From positions 1-64,000 of the forward strand of contig NZ_MDFM01000026.1 of NCBI RefSeq assembly GCF_002939985.1: 64,000 nt of DNA, given 5' to 3'. This stretch comes from Xanthomonas hortorum pv. cynarae (GTDB lineage Bacteria; Pseudomonadota; Gammaproteobacteria; Xanthomonadales; Xanthomonadaceae). Below the pieces are notes generated by a model that was not told the DNA's origin, searched no databases, and worked only from the letters and a program-made list of their open reading frames with translations. Shown in pieces: positions 27,751 to 36,312 of the stretch (positions are counted from its first letter, which is position 1; each line of letters opens with the position of its first letter). The position numbers were made by a program, and so were the translations under genes.

Positions 27751-27905
27751 GATTTGGGAATCGGGAATGGGGAGTCGCACGCCGCCGTGCGTGTGAGTCC
27801 CCACCCCGATATCCTCTACGCGTCGCGTCGCCAAGGCGGACCAGCGCATGCTGTCCGCTTTTGCGTTTCAACGAATCTCAAATCACGAATCCCCAATACC
27901 GGCTT
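27751..27905. repeat. Intergenic repeat of the 'gggattgggattc' family, copy 2 (dnaK-dnaJ gap)
   Basis: The left arm ttgggaatcgggaatgggg (about 27754-27772) has its inverse gaatccccaatacc at about 27888-27901, just before dnaJ. It separates dnaK from dnaJ by 160 bases and may fold in the mRNA, perhaps tuning dnaJ expression. Confidence 0.55.
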
Positions 27906-29036
27906 ATGAGCAAACGCGATTACTACGAAGTGCTGGGCGTGGCCCGTGGCGCCAGCGACGAGGAGCTGAAGAAGGCGTATCGGCGCTGTGCGATGAAGCA
28001 CCATCCGGACCGCAATCCGGGCGACGCTGCTGCCGAGGCGATGTTCAAGGAGTGCAAGGAAGCCTATGAAGTGTTGTCGGACGGCAACAAGCGCCGCGCC
28101 TACGATGCGCATGGCCACGCTGCGTTCGAGCACGGCATGGGCGGTGGTGGCGGTGGGCCGGGTGGCCCGGACATGGGAGATATCTTTGGCGATATCTTCG
28201 GCAATATTTTCGGCGGTGGCGCCGCCGGTCCGCGCGCTGCGCGACGTGGCGCCGACGTCGGTTACGTGCTGGAACTGGATCTGGAAGAAGCCGTTGCCGG
28301 CATCGAGCGACGCATCGAGATTCCGACCCTGATCGAATGCGATCCCTGCCACGGCAGCGGGTCGGAAGACGGCAAGGTGGAGGTGTGCGGGACCTGTCAC
28401 GGACGTGGCCAGGTGCGCATCCAGCGCGGCATCTTTGCGATGCAGCAGAGCTGCCCGCATTGCGATGGGCGTGGCACGCTGATCCAGAATCCGTGCAAGA
28501 TCTGCCACGGCGCCGGCCGTGTGGAAGAAGACAAGGTGCTGTCGATCAAGGTGCCTGCCGGTGTGGATACCGGCGACCGCATCCGTCTGGCAGGCGAGGG
28601 CGAAGCCGGCCCGGCCGGTACACCGCCCGGCGATCTGTATGTGGAAGTGCGCGTGCGCGAGCACGCGATCTTTCAGCGCGATGGCGACGACCTGCATTGC
28701 GAAGTGCCGATCCGCATTTCGCAGGCGGCGCTCGGCGACACCGTGCGTGTGGCGACGCTGGGTGGGGAGGCGGAAATCCGCATTCCGGCCGAGACTCAGA
28801 CCGGCAAGCTGTTCCGTCTGCGCGGCAAGGGCGTGCGTTCGGTGCGTAGTCGTACCGAAGGCGATCTGTACTGCCGCGTGGTGGTCGAAACGCCGGTCAA
28901 TCTGACCGCCGATCAGCGCGAGTTGTTGCAGCAGTTCGAGTCCACCTTCACCGGTGAGGATGCGCGCAAGCATTCGCCCAAGTCGGCCACCTTCATTGAT
29001 GGCGTCAAGGGCTTTTGGGATCGGATGACGTCCTGA
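27906..29036 (+). CDS. dnaJ: Chaperone protein DnaJ (Hsp40)
   Basis: This 376-residue DnaK cochaperone has a J domain (1-70) with the HPD motif in [11 protein letters not shown], and a Gly-rich segment (about 76-115). Four zinc-finger repeats follow: [24 protein letters not shown] and CKICHGAG. C-terminal substrate-binding domains complete it. The start at 27906 gives the standard [12 protein letters not shown]; the in-frame 27861 ATG lies in repeat DNA. Confidence 0.97.
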   Translation: MSKRDYYEVLGVARGASDEELKKAYRRCAMKHHPDRNPGDAAAEAMFKECKEAYEVLSDGNKRRAYDAHGHAAFEHGMGGGGGGPGGPDMGDIFGDIFGNIFGGGAAGPRAARRGADVGYVLELDLEEAVAGIERRIEIPTLIECDPCHGSGSEDGKVEVCGTCHGRGQVRIQRGIFAMQQSCPHCDGRGTLIQNPCKICHGAGRVEEDKVLSIKVPAGVDTGDRIRLAGEGEAGPAGTPPGDLYVEVRVREHAIFQRDGDDLHCEVPIRISQAALGDTVRVATLGGEAEIRIPAETQTGKLFRLRGKGVRSVRSRTEGDLYCRVVVETPVNLTADQRELLQQFESTFTGEDARKHSPKSATFIDGVKGFWDRMTS

Positions 29037-29370
29037 GGCCGGGAGTCGGGAATCGGGATTGGGGAATCGTAAGGGCGGCGTGGCAGCGCCTGCCGGGATG
29101 GTACGCCATCGTGGCGATTCGGGACTCGCGGGAGCGGACGCCCGCTTCCGAATGCCCGGAGACTTGCACGGCTGAGCGAGGTTCTCCCTATGAATGCCGG
29201 CCCTAGGGGCCGGCATTTACGTTTGTGCGGCGGGAGCCCACAGAGGTAAGGGCGATAGCGACTGCTGCCAGCGCACAGACCGATCTGGCGGCGGTGCGCG
29301 CAGTGGCGAGCGGACGACGGTCGCATCGATCGACGCTGGGCGCGCGGTGGCGCTGGCGTAAAATGCGGCG
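29037..29370. repeat. Non-coding interval after dnaJ: repeat family copy 3 plus a hairpin
   Basis: Bases 29039-29070 carry gggagtcgggaatcgggattgggg, the left arm of the intergenic repeat family; the right arm is weak. At 29194-29216 a 10-bp perfect stem (atgccggccc/gggccggcat) is followed by TTTAC and may terminate the dnaJ transcript. No gene is seen in these 334 bases. Confidence 0.55.
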
Positions 29371-30279
29371 ATGAACAATGCCCCCGACAGTCACCTCGTC
29401 CACGGTCGCCGTCAGCGCCCGGATGGTCCTTCGCCGATCGATGTGATCTCGGTGCAATCGCAACTGGTCTATGGGCATGCCGGCAACAGCGCAGCGGTAC
29501 CGCCGTTGCGCGCGCTCGGGCTACGGGTGGCGGAAGTGCCCACCACGCTGCTGAGCAATGCGCCGTTTTACGCCACCTTGCGCGGGCGTATTCTGCCGGC
29601 CGATTGGCTGGCCGATCTGTTGCTGGGTGCGAGCGAACGTGGGCTGCCGCAACGCGCGCGCATTCTGGTATCGGGCTATTTCGGCAGCCTGGCCAATGGC
29701 GAAGTCTTTGCCGATTGGCTGGAGCAGACCTTGCCGCAGGCGCCGCAGCTGCGTTATTGCCTGGATCCGGTCATCGGCGACACGCACACCGGCCCGTATG
29801 TCGAACCCGGATTGGAACGCGTGTTCGCCGAGCGGCTGTTGCCGCATGCCTGGCTGGTGACGCCGAATGCCTTCGAGCTTGGGCGGTTGACCGGTTTGCC
29901 GAGTCTGGAACAGGACGATGCCGTCGTTGCCGCGCGCGCATTGCTGGCGCGCGGCCCGCAATGGGTGCTTGCGCACAGCGTGGCCGGCGCGGCCGGCGAG
30001 CTGGTGACGCTGGCGGTCAGCAATGCGGCGGTGTATCGCTGGGCCACGCTGCATTTGCCGGTGGATGTTGCCGGTACCGGCGATGTGTTGATGGCGTTGC
30101 TGATCGGTTTCCTGTTGCGCGATGTGCCGTTCGAGCAGGCGGTGGGGCATGCGCTCAGCGGTGTGCATAGCGCATTGGAAGCGACATTGTCTGCAGGGTA
30201 TGAAGAGTTCGATGTGCTGGCCGCCGCTCCGGCCGCGCTGGCGGGTGCACCGCGCTTTGCCCTCGAGCGCTTGGCATGA
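29371..30279 (+). CDS. pdxY: Pyridoxal kinase PdxY
   Basis: This 302-residue enzyme phosphorylates pyridoxal with ATP in the vitamin B6 salvage pathway. The ribokinase-fold N-terminus reads DVISVQSQLVYGHAGNSAAV, with TTLLSNAPFYATLRG, DPVIGDTHTGPYV, TPNAFELGRLTG and catalytic GTGDVLMALL. A roughly 20-residue leader before the conserved part suggests the real start could be slightly later, but no better ATG is present. It overlaps tyrA by ATGA, so the two are co-translated; B6-enzyme supply and aromatic synthesis may be linked, which is inference. Confidence 0.92.
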   Translation: MNNAPDSHLVHGRRQRPDGPSPIDVISVQSQLVYGHAGNSAAVPPLRALGLRVAEVPTTLLSNAPFYATLRGRILPADWLADLLLGASERGLPQRARILVSGYFGSLANGEVFADWLEQTLPQAPQLRYCLDPVIGDTHTGPYVEPGLERVFAERLLPHAWLVTPNAFELGRLTGLPSLEQDDAVVAARALLARGPQWVLAHSVAGAAGELVTLAVSNAAVYRWATLHLPVDVAGTGDVLMALLIGFLLRDVPFEQAVGHALSGVHSALEATLSAGYEEFDVLAAAPAALAGAPRFALERLA

Positions 30280-31403
30280 TCGCGCAGCCGGTGATCGGCA
30301 TCGTCGGCATTGCCGGCGCTTACGGTCGATGGCTGGCGCAGTTTCTGCGCGTGCGCATGGGGCTGGAGGTGATCGGCTTCGATCCGGCCGAGGTCGGCGG
30401 CATGGACGAGGCGAGCCTGGCACAGCGTGCGGATGTGCTGATTTTTTCTGCGCCGATCCGCCACACCGCCGCATTGATCGAACGCTATGTCGAACTTGCC
30501 GGGCCGCGCGCGGCGTCGCAGTTGTGGATGGATGTCACCTCGATCAAGCAGGCGCCGGTCGCTGCAATGCTCACCTCGCAGGCCGACGTCGTCGGTCTGC
30601 ATCCGATGACCGCACCGCCCAAGTCGCCGACCTTGAAGGGGCGGGTGATGGTGGTTTGCGAGGCGCGTCTGCAGCATTGGTCGGCGTGGGTGCAGACGCT
30701 CTACAGCGCGCTGCAGGCCGAATGCGTGTACGCCACGCCCGAGCACCACGACCGCGTGATGGCCCTGGTGCAGGCGATGGTGCACGCCACCCATCTGGCG
30801 CAGGCCGGCACCTTGCGTGACTACGCGCCGCTGCTCGGCGAACTGCGCGCGCTGATGCCGTATCGCTCTGCCTCGTTCGAGCTGGATACCGCGGTGATCG
30901 CGCGCATTCTCTCGCTCAATCCGTCGATCTACGAAGACATCCAGTTCGGTAATCCGTACGTGGGCGAAATGCTCGATCGCCTGCTGCTGCAACTACAGGA
31001 ATTGCGCGCCCTGGTCGCGCAAGGCGACGACGCCGCGCGTATGCAATTTCGCAGTCGATTTCTGGACGACAACGCACAGGCATTGCAACGCGAGTCGCTT
31101 GCAGCGGGCAACTACACCTACGAGCGCGTTGGCTACCTGTTGGCCGATCTCACCGAGCCGCTGACGCTGAGCGTATATCTGCCGGAGGATCAACCCGGCT
31201 CGCTGCGCGCGCTGCTGCATGTGTTCGAGCAGCATGGGGTGAATCTGTCGTCGATCCATTCCTCGCGCACGCCGGTGGGCGAGCTGCATTTCCGGATTGG
31301 GTTCGAACCGAACAGCGACCGCGTTGCGTTGACGGAAGCTGCCAGCGAGATCGACCGCAGCGGGATCGGGCGGGTGCTGGAGCGTTCCGATCGCGTTGGG
31401 TAG
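30276..31403 (+). CDS. tyrA: Prephenate dehydrogenase with C-terminal ACT domain
   Basis: This 375-residue enzyme oxidatively decarboxylates prephenate to 4-hydroxyphenylpyruvate in tyrosine synthesis. An N-terminal Rossmann motif GIVGIAGAYGRWLAQFL leads to DVTSIKQAPVAAM and GLHPMTAPP. The catalytic-domain helix contains HHDRVMALVQAMVHATHLA. An ACT-like regulatory domain covers about 300-370 (LSVYLPEDQPGSLRALLHVF, VNLSSIHSSRT), suggesting tyrosine feedback. No chorismate mutase domain is fused, unlike E. coli TyrA. Confidence 0.9.
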   Translation: MIAQPVIGIVGIAGAYGRWLAQFLRVRMGLEVIGFDPAEVGGMDEASLAQRADVLIFSAPIRHTAALIERYVELAGPRAASQLWMDVTSIKQAPVAAMLTSQADVVGLHPMTAPPKSPTLKGRVMVVCEARLQHWSAWVQTLYSALQAECVYATPEHHDRVMALVQAMVHATHLAQAGTLRDYAPLLGELRALMPYRSASFELDTAVIARILSLNPSIYEDIQFGNPYVGEMLDRLLLQLQELRALVAQGDDAARMQFRSRFLDDNAQALQRESLAAGNYTYERVGYLLADLTEPLTLSVYLPEDQPGSLRALLHVFEQHGVNLSSIHSSRTPVGELHFRIGFEPNSDRVALTEAASEIDRSGIGRVLERSDRVG

Positions 31404-31703
31404 CGTCGGGTAGCGGTAGTGCAGGGTAGGCGTGCGGTGGTTGGCCGGTGTCGATGTGGTATCAGGCTGCAGATGTGTCAGCAGCAACTACATGCTGTTT
31501 GACTGCAGTCGCATGCGATAGATCGACGTCGCAAGTGATTGTCGCCTGGCTGATTGTCGCTTGGCGTAATGCCGCGCACGCACAACATACATTTCATCCA
31601 CACAGGGTGTGGATGAAATCTGCACAAGCATGTGGATAACTGCGCGCAGCCATTGCGCTGCAACGGCTGCGGCTTGTGTGGTCAAAAAATGACCAGCGCC
31701 ATC
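31404..31703. other. Intergenic region with a perfect inverted repeat and DnaA-box-like motifs
   Basis: A 13-bp perfect inverted repeat, 31591-31603 and 31607-31619, has a 3-base loop; each arm contains TCATCCACA, one base off a DnaA box. Twelve bases on, TGTGGATAA (31631-31639) is an exact DnaA box on the minus strand. No T run follows, so it is not a standard terminator. No gene is visible. Confidence 0.6.
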
Positions 31704-31916
31704 TCAGGACGTCGAAAGCCGCAACTCGCCACCCTGGGTGACGAAGCGCTGGCCGTGCCGTCGCAGGTGGCGGCCATCGGGGAGTTCGTAACGTGGCGCA
31801 GCGTGCGCGGTCGTGCGGGATTGCTGCGCGTTGGGGGATGCGAGCTCGTCGCGGAACTCGATGATGACGTAAGACTCGCCATCTGCATCGACTGCGGGAA
31901 ATTGCCGAAAAGACAT
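31704..31916 (-). CDS. Small conserved protein of unknown function
   Basis: This 70-residue soluble protein contains SYVIIEFRDEL and YELPDGRHLRRHGQRFV, the kind of beta-strand-rich pattern seen in small Xanthomonas proteins. 'ggaggt' lies four bases before the ATG at 31916; a GTG two codons earlier overlaps that site and is rejected. It lies downstream of the minus-strand tolC-like gene by about 140 bases. Function is unknown. Confidence 0.6.
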   Translation of the reverse strand: MSFRQFPAVDADGESYVIIEFRDELASPNAQQSRTTAHAAPRYELPDGRHLRRHGQRFVTQGGELRLSTS

Positions 31917-32059
31917 ACGCACCTCCGAAAGATTCCAGGGTCGCAGTGCGAATCACCGGTGACCGCACGACCGGCGCCGGGCCGGTGGAGGCGAGCATGC
32001 GCAGGCGCGTGTTACCCGGGCGTCATTGCGCGATGCGGAAAAGTTCGAACGACGCCGGC

Positions 32060-33463
32060 TCAACGACTCAGCTGCAACGCATCCCGATCAGCCGTCGCGG
32101 CCGCCAGTTCGGCGCGCGCAGAGGCAATGCGCGCCTGAGCATCGATCAGACGCACACGGGCATCGTTGGCGGTTTCTTCGCGCTGATTGACCAGGAAGAA
32201 GTCGCCCGACCCAAGCTCGAAGCGGCGCCGCTCGGCCGCGGCGAGACGATCGGCCAGGCTGCGTTCTTCGTCGGCGATCTTGGCCAGGCGCTCTGCTGCA
32301 TTGAGCGAGATGACCACCGACTCGACCTCCACCGAGATCTGGTCGCGCAGGTAACGGCTGCGTTGATCCAGCGCTTCGATCTCGGCGCGCGCTTCGGCAA
32401 CGCGGCCCTTGGCGGCACGGTTTTCCAGCGGCACGCTGAAACGGAAGCCGATGATGGCATCGGTGGGCGAGCGGTTCGGGCCGCCGACGCCGGGTTCGCC
32501 CAGATCCTTGCTGACTTCCAGGCTCACATCCAGGCGGGGTTTGAGATCGTTCTGCGCCAGCATCAGCCGCGCGGTGGCCTGGTCGATGCGGGTCAGCACG
32601 GCGCGGTAATCCGGGCGCTCCACCGGTGCGGTGATCTTGCTGGCGCCGGCCAGGCCTTCCAGTGCGGACGTATCGGCCGGCAGGCGCTCGCTGGAGACGA
32701 TCAGCGGCATGCCGGTGTCGTCGCGCAGATACAGCGACAAGGCATTGGCCGCATTGGCGAAGTCCTGCTCCGAACGCACCACAAGCGCACGTCGGCGTAC
32801 CAGGTTCTGGTCGTTTTCGGTCAGCAGGATGGTCGGCCGCGCGCCCAGCGTCACCTGCCGCGAAATCGCGTTGCGGCGTTGCTCGGCCAGTTGCAGCAGG
32901 TCGTTGTACGCGCGCAGTTTCAGGCCGGCCGCGACCCAGCTCTGGTACGCGTCCACCGCGCGTCGCTGCACGCCAATGGCCACCATTTCGGCTTCGTACT
33001 GGGCGACATTGATATCGGCGCTGGCAACGCTGCGCTTGGTGCGGCGCTCATCGACCACGCGGTCGCGCAGCAGCGCATACAGCGCGCCCACTTTCACTTC
33101 GCCGCCGCGGTCGGTGTAGGACTTGTCTTCGTAGACCGGGAACGAACCACGCGAGGAGCGGTAACCACCGTAGTAATAGCCGCCGTTGTTATCGAACGGC
33201 CGCTTGACCGTGCTTTCGACCGCGCTGCCGTCGTAGTAGCCGGCCTCGCGCGAACGGCCGTCGATGTCGAACACGGTGTCAAATGCGCCATCGGCCGAGA
33301 TGCCCTTGCCTTCGGCCTGACGGACCTTGGCCAGCGATTCGACAATCTGCGGCGCAGAGCGAGCCGAGGACTGCAGCACTTCGTCCAGGGTCAGCGCAGT
33401 GGTTTGGGCCGCCGCCGCGCCCGGCGCGAGCGCGATCAGCAAGAAGACAAGACGGCAGATCAT
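32060..33463 (-). CDS. TolC-family outer-membrane channel of an ABC-exporter-like cluster
   Basis: This 467-residue protein has a cleavable signal peptide (about 1-19, AAAAQ) and two outer-membrane-efflux repeats with long helices: VGVQRR-type coiled coils at about 160-230 and 345-465 (AKGRVAEARAEIEALDQRSR, RRRFELGSGDFFLVNQREE). A Tyr/Gly-rich loop (about 90-105) is an exposed-loop candidate. It overlaps the HlyD-like gene by ATGA and closes the three-gene operon. It is not a lipoprotein, unlike SmeX. Confidence 0.85.
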   Translation of the reverse strand: MICRLVFLLIALAPGAAAAQTTALTLDEVLQSSARSAPQIVESLAKVRQAEGKGISADGAFDTVFDIDGRSREAGYYDGSAVESTVKRPFDNNGGYYYGGYRSSRGSFPVYEDKSYTDRGGEVKVGALYALLRDRVVDERRTKRSVASADINVAQYEAEMVAIGVQRRAVDAYQSWVAAGLKLRAYNDLLQLAEQRRNAISRQVTLGARPTILLTENDQNLVRRRALVVRSEQDFANAANALSLYLRDDTGMPLIVSSERLPADTSALEGLAGASKITAPVERPDYRAVLTRIDQATARLMLAQNDLKPRLDVSLEVSKDLGEPGVGGPNRSPTDAIIGFRFSVPLENRAAKGRVAEARAEIEALDQRSRYLRDQISVEVESVVISLNAAERLAKIADEERSLADRLAAAERRRFELGSGDFFLVNQREETANDARVRLIDAQARIASARAELAAATADRDALQLSR

Positions 33464-34545
33464 TTTTTGCCGGTCTCGTCGTCTTCGGCCTTGGACGCTG
33501 CCGGTTTGGCTTTGCCCTCATCCTGGGTCGCCGCTGCCGGGCGCCGGCCGAATTCCAGCGGGAAGTTGTTGAGCTGGCGCCACAGTTCGTAGCCCACCTT
33601 CACCGTTTCGCCCTGCACCCAGCCGCGCACCTTGCCGCCCTGGCGGGCGAATTCCTGCGCCGGCCAGGCGGGCTTGCCCGGCTGCGGTTCGACCAGGATG
33701 CGGAACAAGCCATCGGGCGCGGCGTTGGGGTCGATCGCGCGCACGCGGCCGTCGAACATGCCATGCGCCACCGACGGCCAGCCGCTGAACTGGATCGCCG
33801 GCCAGCCTTCGAACTCCAGCCGCACCGGGCGGCCTGGGCGGATCAGCGGCACGTCGCGGCCGTCGATGTACAGCTCGACCGCGCGCTCCACCCGCTCCGG
33901 CGCGATCACCGCCAGCACCGTGCCGGGCGAGACCATCGCGCTGCCGCTGGCGGCGTTGAGCTGCTGCACGCGGCCGTCGCGCGGTGCGCGCACCAACTGC
34001 GCAGACTGGCGGTTCAACTGGATGTCGATACGGGTCAGCTTGGCGCGCGATTCGGCCAGCTTGGCGTCGGCCTCGGCGACCTTGATCTGGGTCAGCTCGA
34101 AGTCGCGGCGGCCGGCCAGCCCTTCGGCAAGCAATTGCCTGCTACGTGCCACGTCGATGCTGGCAACCGCGCGCGATTGCTGGATCGCGGCGATTTCGGC
34201 CTGCACCTGCGCACGTTCGCTGGCCAGGCGAGTAAGCAGGTCCGGATCCAGATCGCCGACGCGCGCGATCGGATCGCCGCGCGAGACATGCTGGCCGTCG
34301 TGCACATACCAACGCTCGACCCGGCCGGGCACGAAGGCCGTGACCTGTTGCTGGCGGTCGCCCGGATCCAGCGCCACCACCTGGCCCTTGCCGCTGGCGG
34401 TCTGCACCCATGGCGCCAGCGCCAGGATCGCGCTGGCAATGGCAATGCCGATCAGCAGCATCCACGCCAGCGCCTTGGCGATGCTGGGTGGGCGCATCGC
34501 CGCCAGGGTGGGGAAGTGCGTGTTGCGATCAGGAGCGTGCTGCAT
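33460..34545 (-). CDS. HlyD-family periplasmic adaptor
   Basis: This 361-residue membrane-anchored adaptor has a TM helix at about 25-45. A split lipoyl domain shows FVPGRVERWYVHDGQHVSRG and VRAPRDGRVQQLNAASGS, with a coiled-coil hairpin between (about 105-180). A beta-barrel domain follows, and an acidic/Lys-rich tail (GKAKPAASKAEDDETGKK). It overlaps the ABC gene by 17 bases and the TolC gene by 4, so expression is tightly coupled. It would bridge the degenerate ABC protein and TolC. Confidence 0.87.
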   Translation of the reverse strand: MQHAPDRNTHFPTLAAMRPPSIAKALAWMLLIGIAIASAILALAPWVQTASGKGQVVALDPGDRQQQVTAFVPGRVERWYVHDGQHVSRGDPIARVGDLDPDLLTRLASERAQVQAEIAAIQQSRAVASIDVARSRQLLAEGLAGRRDFELTQIKVAEADAKLAESRAKLTRIDIQLNRQSAQLVRAPRDGRVQQLNAASGSAMVSPGTVLAVIAPERVERAVELYIDGRDVPLIRPGRPVRLEFEGWPAIQFSGWPSVAHGMFDGRVRAIDPNAAPDGLFRILVEPQPGKPAWPAQEFARQGGKVRGWVQGETVKVGYELWRQLNNFPLEFGRRPAAATQDEGKAKPAASKAEDDETGKK

Positions 34546-36217
34546 CGTTCGCCTCCTGCGTCGATGCGATCAATTCGGCGCGCGTGGCAAAGCGCTGCTG
34601 CCGCTCCGGCTGCAGGTGGAACCAGCCATCCAGGGTGATGTCTTCCGGCCGGCCGGTGCACAGCAGCACCGTGGTGCCGGCCTCTTTCAGGCGACGCAAG
34701 ACATCGGTCAGCCGATCAGCGGGAATCAGATCGTACAACTGCGCCAGCATCAGCACGCGCGGGCGCACCAGCAGCGCGTTGGCCAGCTTCAACGCCATCA
34801 CTTCGCCGATCCACAACGGGTAGCCCGATGCGGCCAGGCGCGTATCCAGACCGTGCGGAAGTGCGGCGATGCGGCTGCGCAGCCCCACCGCATCGATCGC
34901 TTCCAGCATCGCTTCGGAGGTTACATCGGCCGATGCCAGCGCCAGATATTCGCGAATGGTGACCTCGACAATGGTCGGCCGGTCGAGCACCGTCACTTCC
35001 GAGCGCAGCAGATACATGTCGAAGGTGGCCATGTCTGCGCCGCCCACCATCACCAGCCCGCGATCGGGCACCACGTGGCGCTTGAGGATCATCGCCAGCA
35101 GCCGCTCCGCACCGCCATCGGCGATCGTCACCAGCTGCTCGCCGGCGGCCAGCGAAAAATCGAAACGTGCGCCGTCGATCACCACACCATCCAGGCGCAC
35201 CGCGCTGTTGCCGGGCGTTTTGCCACGCGCGACCACGGCGCGTTCCTGCGGGATCGCAAACAGCAGCGACAGCTCTTCCGAGCTGGCCACCAGGTCGTAA
35301 AACGCGTCCAGATAGCCACCGAGTTGCGAGATGCCGTAGAAGACCGCGCTGAGGATCAGTTCGGCGGCGACCAGCTGGCCGATCGACAGCTCGCCGCGCA
35401 GGATCAGGTTGCCGCCCAGCGCCAGCAACGCCGCGCTGGCCACCGCGTACACCAGCAAAAACGCCACCGTCTGCGTGAAGCTGTAGCGGAAATGGCGCCG
35501 GTGCCGGTCGACATACGCTGCAGTGACGGCTTCGGAGCGGTCCATCGCGAAATTGAGATGGCGGCTGGATTTATAGAAACCGTTCGAGCCGCCGACACTT
35601 TCCAGCCAGCGTGCGGCCTCGTGCTTGGCATGGCTCAGATCGACCGCGGTGCGGATCGAACCGCGCGACCAGATCATCCAGATGCCGAAGATGACCAACA
35701 ACAGCAATGCGTTGAAACCGAGAAAGAACGGGTGATAGAAGCTGGTGAGTATCAGCCCGACCGCCGATTGCAGCACGATGGTGAAGGCGCCGATCGCCAG
35801 GCTCGGCACGGCTTTCTGCACCACCACCAGATCGAAGTAACGATTGAACATGTCGCCGCGGTTCTGATCGGCGAAGAACGGATTTTGCGCATGCACCGCG
35901 CGCACCGTGATTTCCGACACCACGCGTGCGAACAGGCGGCGCTCGAACAGCGCCATGACCCACACCCGCATCGCGCTCAGGCCGGCCACCAGCAGCAACA
36001 GCCCCAGCAGCAGGCTCGACAGCGTCCACAGCGGCGCGGGCAGCGCGGTGTTGGCCACGCTGTTGATCAGCAACTGCACCGAGATCGGCGTGGCCAGCGA
36101 CAGCAGGCTGATCGCCACGCCGTACACCATGGCCAGACGCACATACGGCATGTCCGGCCCGACGATCTCCGCCAGCCAGGCTCCCGCTTCCCGCCATCCG
36201 ATCTGCTTGCCCGCCAT
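34529..36217 (-). CDS. ABC-exporter-like membrane protein with a degenerate nucleotide-binding domain
   Basis: This 562-residue protein has an ABC type-I exporter TM domain (1-320, six hydrophobic segments, LATPISVQLL, FADQNRGDMFNRYFD). The ABC fold follows, but every ATPase motif is lost. The Walker A region reads ADGGAERLL (366-374) with no GKS/T. The signature is LWIGE (468-472) instead of LSGGQ. Walker B is LMLAQ (489-493), with Asp replaced by Ala and catalytic Glu by Gln. The H-loop His is Gly (TGRPE). The surrounding fold is well kept (VEVTIREYLALA, AALPHGLDTRL, LANALLVRPRVLML) and the frame is open, so this is not a decaying pseudogene. No cargo gene is adjacent. Confidence 0.88.
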   Translation of the reverse strand: MAGKQIGWREAGAWLAEIVGPDMPYVRLAMVYGVAISLLSLATPISVQLLINSVANTALPAPLWTLSSLLLGLLLLVAGLSAMRVWVMALFERRLFARVVSEITVRAVHAQNPFFADQNRGDMFNRYFDLVVVQKAVPSLAIGAFTIVLQSAVGLILTSFYHPFFLGFNALLLLVIFGIWMIWSRGSIRTAVDLSHAKHEAARWLESVGGSNGFYKSSRHLNFAMDRSEAVTAAYVDRHRRHFRYSFTQTVAFLLVYAVASAALLALGGNLILRGELSIGQLVAAELILSAVFYGISQLGGYLDAFYDLVASSEELSLLFAIPQERAVVARGKTPGNSAVRLDGVVIDGARFDFSLAAGEQLVTIADGGAERLLAMILKRHVVPDRGLVMVGGADMATFDMYLLRSEVTVLDRPTIVEVTIREYLALASADVTSEAMLEAIDAVGLRSRIAALPHGLDTRLAASGYPLWIGEVMALKLANALLVRPRVLMLAQLYDLIPADRLTDVLRRLKEAGTTVLLCTGRPEDITLDGWFHLQPERQQRFATRAELIASTQEANDAARS

Positions 36218-36291
36218 TCGATTTCCGTTAATGAGTTCAATGAAGCATTGACGAGTTGCAGGTAACGAACAAGGCCGCAGCGCTTATTCGA

Positions 36292-36312
36292 CGCATAGGA
36301 TTTTCCTATGCG
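36292..36312. promoter_or_regulatory. Perfect 9-bp inverted repeat between LysR and ABC-exporter genes
   Basis: cgcatagga and tcctatgcg flank a TTT loop. It overlaps the LysR stop codon and lies 75 bases upstream of the ABC cluster start. Without a T run on the minus strand, an operator is as likely as a terminator. Confidence 0.45.

Noticed and set aside
31591-31639. Chromosomal origin of replication
   Set aside because: There is only one exact DnaA box and no dnaA, dnaN, gyrB or AT-rich unwinding region nearby.
31594-31998. 134-codon minus-strand frame overlapping the 70-residue small protein
   Set aside because: It is Arg/His/Trp-rich without a ribosome site; the frame at 31704-31916 has a clear Shine-Dalgarno and balanced composition.
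33283-36265. Long plus-strand frames (451 and 877 codons) across the exporter cluster
   Set aside because: They are shadows of the minus-strand tolC, hlyD and ABC genes.
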